NCBI GenBank assembly: GCA_023247935.1
Contig: JAHFFM010000019.1
Location: forward strand, 1,314-17,059
Source: Candidatus Omnitrophota bacterium
GTDB taxonomy: Bacteria; Omnitrophota; Gorgyraeia; 2-02-FULL-51-18
Length of the DNA stretch: 15,746 nt
Direction: 5' to 3'
The notes under the pieces were generated by a model. The model was given only the letters and a program-made list of their open reading frames with translations. It was not told the DNA's origin and searched no databases. Position numbers and translations under genes: made by a program. Positions 14,163 to 15,746 of this stretch are shown here, piece after piece; the first letter of the stretch is position 1; every line of letters starts with the position of its first letter.

Positions 14163-15215
14163 TCAACGCCCTTCCAGCCTTCTTCGAATCAAATTGGCCC
14201 GTTTCACGTCCCGCTGAACCGAGCTTAAAACCTTTCCTTCAATTTTCTGCAAATGCGCGGGCTGTGTGAGAATAAAAGGTTCGTTCACGGCCCGGCGATC
14301 AATATCCGAAATAACGCCCATGTCCACGCCCAAGCGCACCATGGACAAAAGCCCCATCATTTCCTTGGTGTTGATTAAATGGGCGCTTCTCAAAATCCCG
14401 TTAGCACGCCAAATTTTATCATAAAGCATTTCGCGGTTTTGTTTCATTAAAGATTTACGTGAATTTTCTTCATGCCCGATCACCTGCCGGATAATGCGCT
14501 CCATATTGTCGACAATGTCTTCTTCGGATGCGCCCATGGTGATTTGGTTGGATATTTGAAAAAAATTCCCCTCCGCTTCGGTTCCCTCGCCGTAAAGACC
14601 GCGCGCGGTCATGCCTAATTTTGTAATGGCCTGAAGCACGCGGCTGATTTGTTTGGTCATCACCAGAGAAGGTAAATGAAGCATCACGGACGCGCGAAGG
14701 CCGGTGCCAGCGTTGGTGGGACAAGCCGTCAAATAGCCCCATTCCTGGTTGTACGCGAATTGAACTTTTTTATGAAGCGAATCATCCAAACGGTTCGCGA
14801 TGCGCCAGCATTCCTGTAAATTAAAACCGGATTGCATGACCTGAACGCGCAAATGGTCTTCTTCGTTAATCATCACGCTGATCACCTCTTTATCGCCGAT
14901 CACGACGGCTTTGAATTCGGGCTGCATAATGTGCTCGCGGCTGATCAGGTGACGCTCAAGTAAAAATTGTTTATCCACGTCATCCACTTCCACCATGCGC
15001 ACATACAGGCCGCTTTTAAGATAATCGTTCGCGGTGAGCGATTCTCTCAAAATTTCCATGGATTCTTTTTCCTGCTTTTTATTCGACCAATGCGAGAAAG
15101 GAAAATTTTCGATGTTGCGCGCCAGACGAACGCGCGAACTCATCACGATGTCGGAATTAGGCCCCGTGCCGCGAAGCCATTCGCAGGTTTGTTTGAGAAG
15201 ATGGTCTAAGTTCAT
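14163..15215 (-). CDS. mcsB: Protein arginine kinase McsB
   Basis: ATP:guanido phosphotransferase-fold enzyme that phosphorylates arginine in proteins, marking them for ClpC-ClpP. The protein is 350 aa, normal length. Visible motifs: SSRVRLARN 26-34 (nucleotide site), NEEDHLR 117-123, the signature CPTNAGTGLR 165-174 with the active-site cysteine, and GEGTEAEGNFFQISN 209-223. Near the C-terminus RDVKRA (335-340) matches the RDxxRA phosphoarginine-sensing motif of bacterial McsB, which argues against a creatine/arginine kinase. ATG at 15215 overlaps the mcsA stop (ATGA) and has AAGGAG 5 nt upstream. The stop is 2 nt from the palindromic repeat, which separates it from clpC. Confidence 0.97.
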   Translation of the reverse strand: MNLDHLLKQTCEWLRGTGPNSDIVMSSRVRLARNIENFPFSHWSNKKQEKESMEILRESLTANDYLKSGLYVRMVEVDDVDKQFLLERHLISREHIMQPEFKAVVIGDKEVISVMINEEDHLRVQVMQSGFNLQECWRIANRLDDSLHKKVQFAYNQEWGYLTACPTNAGTGLRASVMLHLPSLVMTKQISRVLQAITKLGMTARGLYGEGTEAEGNFFQISNQITMGASEEDIVDNMERIIRQVIGHEENSRKSLMKQNREMLYDKIWRANGILRSAHLINTKEMMGLLSMVRLGVDMGVISDIDRRAVNEPFILTQPAHLQKIEGKVLSSVQRDVKRANLIRRRLEGR

Positions 15216-15745
15216 TTTAGCTCCTTGATTTTTTTCTCAAGGAATTTAATTTTGTCACGTAAGGCAGCCGCCACTTCGTATTCTTCGTTTTTAACCGCTC
15301 TCTGCAGGTCAAGTTTTGCCTGATCCAACTCCTGGTGTCTTTTATGATTTGTTTTCTGCTCATCAAGAGCCTGGGGATTGGGCGATTTGCCCAAATGCTG
15401 ATTGGAGCCATGAATGCGCTTAAGGAGCGGCGCCAAACCCGTGCGGAATGTTTTATAGCACTCGCCGCAGCCAAGACGTCCAAGACGCTTAAAATCCTCA
15501 TAACTTAAACCGCAGCGGGAGCATTTATGCTTAGCAACCGCCGGTGCGCCGATCGCGGAAGGCGGCGCGGGAACTTCTGAATCGGTTAAAGCGGACAAAA
15601 GGTCGGCGATTCCGAAATGCTGTTCGGCCTCCGCGCCTTTTTGTTTGGCGCAATTCTCACACAAATTAAGTTTGGTGATGAGATCGTTGACGATTTCGGT
15701 TAAGTGTACCGTGGCTTTATTTTTACCGCATTCGTCGCAAAGCAT
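15212..15745 (-). CDS. mcsA: McsA, zinc-finger activator of McsB
   Basis: A 177-aa adaptor that binds and activates the McsB kinase. Four CxxC pairs are present: C3/C6, C29/C32, C75/C78 and C93/C96, enough for two zinc sites. A Pro/Ala-rich linker lies at about 57-72. The C-terminus (about 143-177) is a UvrB/UvrC (UVR) motif with EEYEVAAALRDKIKFLEKK, like the one in ClpC's middle domain. The ATG is at the very edge of the window (15745). The N-terminus MLCDECGKN is the typical McsA start, so the gene looks complete, but its promoter and any ctsR upstream are outside. The stop overlaps mcsB by 4 nt. Confidence 0.94.
   Translation of the reverse strand: MLCDECGKNKATVHLTEIVNDLITKLNLCENCAKQKGAEAEQHFGIADLLSALTDSEVPAPPSAIGAPAVAKHKCSRCGLSYEDFKRLGRLGCGECYKTFRTGLAPLLKRIHGSNQHLGKSPNPQALDEQKTNHKRHQELDQAKLDLQRAVKNEEYEVAAALRDKIKFLEKKIKELK
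15221..15226 (-). promoter_or_regulatory. Ribosome binding site for mcsB
   Basis: AAGGAG on the minus strand, 5 nt before the mcsB ATG and inside the last codons of mcsA. The overlap with the mcsA stop suggests coupled synthesis of kinase and activator. Confidence 0.65.
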
Positions 15746-15746
15746 G

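Overview
The window is one unbroken run of 15 protein genes, all on the minus strand, so transcription runs from high to low coordinates. Most neighbours overlap or are a few bases apart; several overlaps are the 4-base ATGA/GTGA type. It looks like one long operon or a few tandem ones. The organism is probably a diderm bacterium: it has an Mla/MCE-type ABC lipid transporter and an AsmA/TamB-like membrane-anchored protein, which imply an outer membrane. It also has an McsA-McsB-ClpC arginine-phosphorylation proteolysis module, best known from Firmicutes. That mix, the mid-range base composition and the gene order fit an uncultured PVC-like lineage such as Omnitrophota. This is inference from gene content, not a phylogenetic placement.

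Layout in transcription order: (1) 15745-11511, protein quality control: mcsA, mcsB, clpC. (2) 11491-7669, envelope lipid traffic: an AsmA/TamB-like protein, then the MlaE permease, MlaF ATPase and MlaD MCE protein. (3) 7638-5458, a membrane PIN-TRAM protein (YacL family) and the isoprenoid enzymes IspD and IspF. (4) 5461-3163, cysteine: serine acetyltransferase (cysE) and cysteinyl-tRNA synthetase (cysS). (5) 3166-80, thymidylate kinase (tmk), DNA polymerase III delta' (holB) and methionyl-tRNA synthetase (metG). The order mcsA-mcsB-clpC-(x)-yacL-ispD-ispF-(gltX)-cysE-cysS is the Bacillus order as I remember it. Here the Mla cassette sits where radA-disA would be, and gltX is absent.

Only two intergenic gaps exceed 100 bp, and each is filled by a multi-armed palindromic element. 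The one between cysE and cysS (4587-4740) has 27-nt terminal arms that match at 25 positions and encloses three hairpins. The one between mcsB and clpC (14071-14160) has perfect 18-nt arms enclosing two hairpins, and its arms carry the widespread GTCATTGCGAGCG repeat motif. Each begins 2-4 nt after the upstream gene's stop codon. A third perfect hairpin (5892-5915) begins 2 nt after the ispD stop, inside ispF codons. A perfect extended -10 box lies between the second element and clpC, so clpC may have its own promoter. No tRNA, rRNA, CRISPR array, transposase, phage gene or broken gene was seen.
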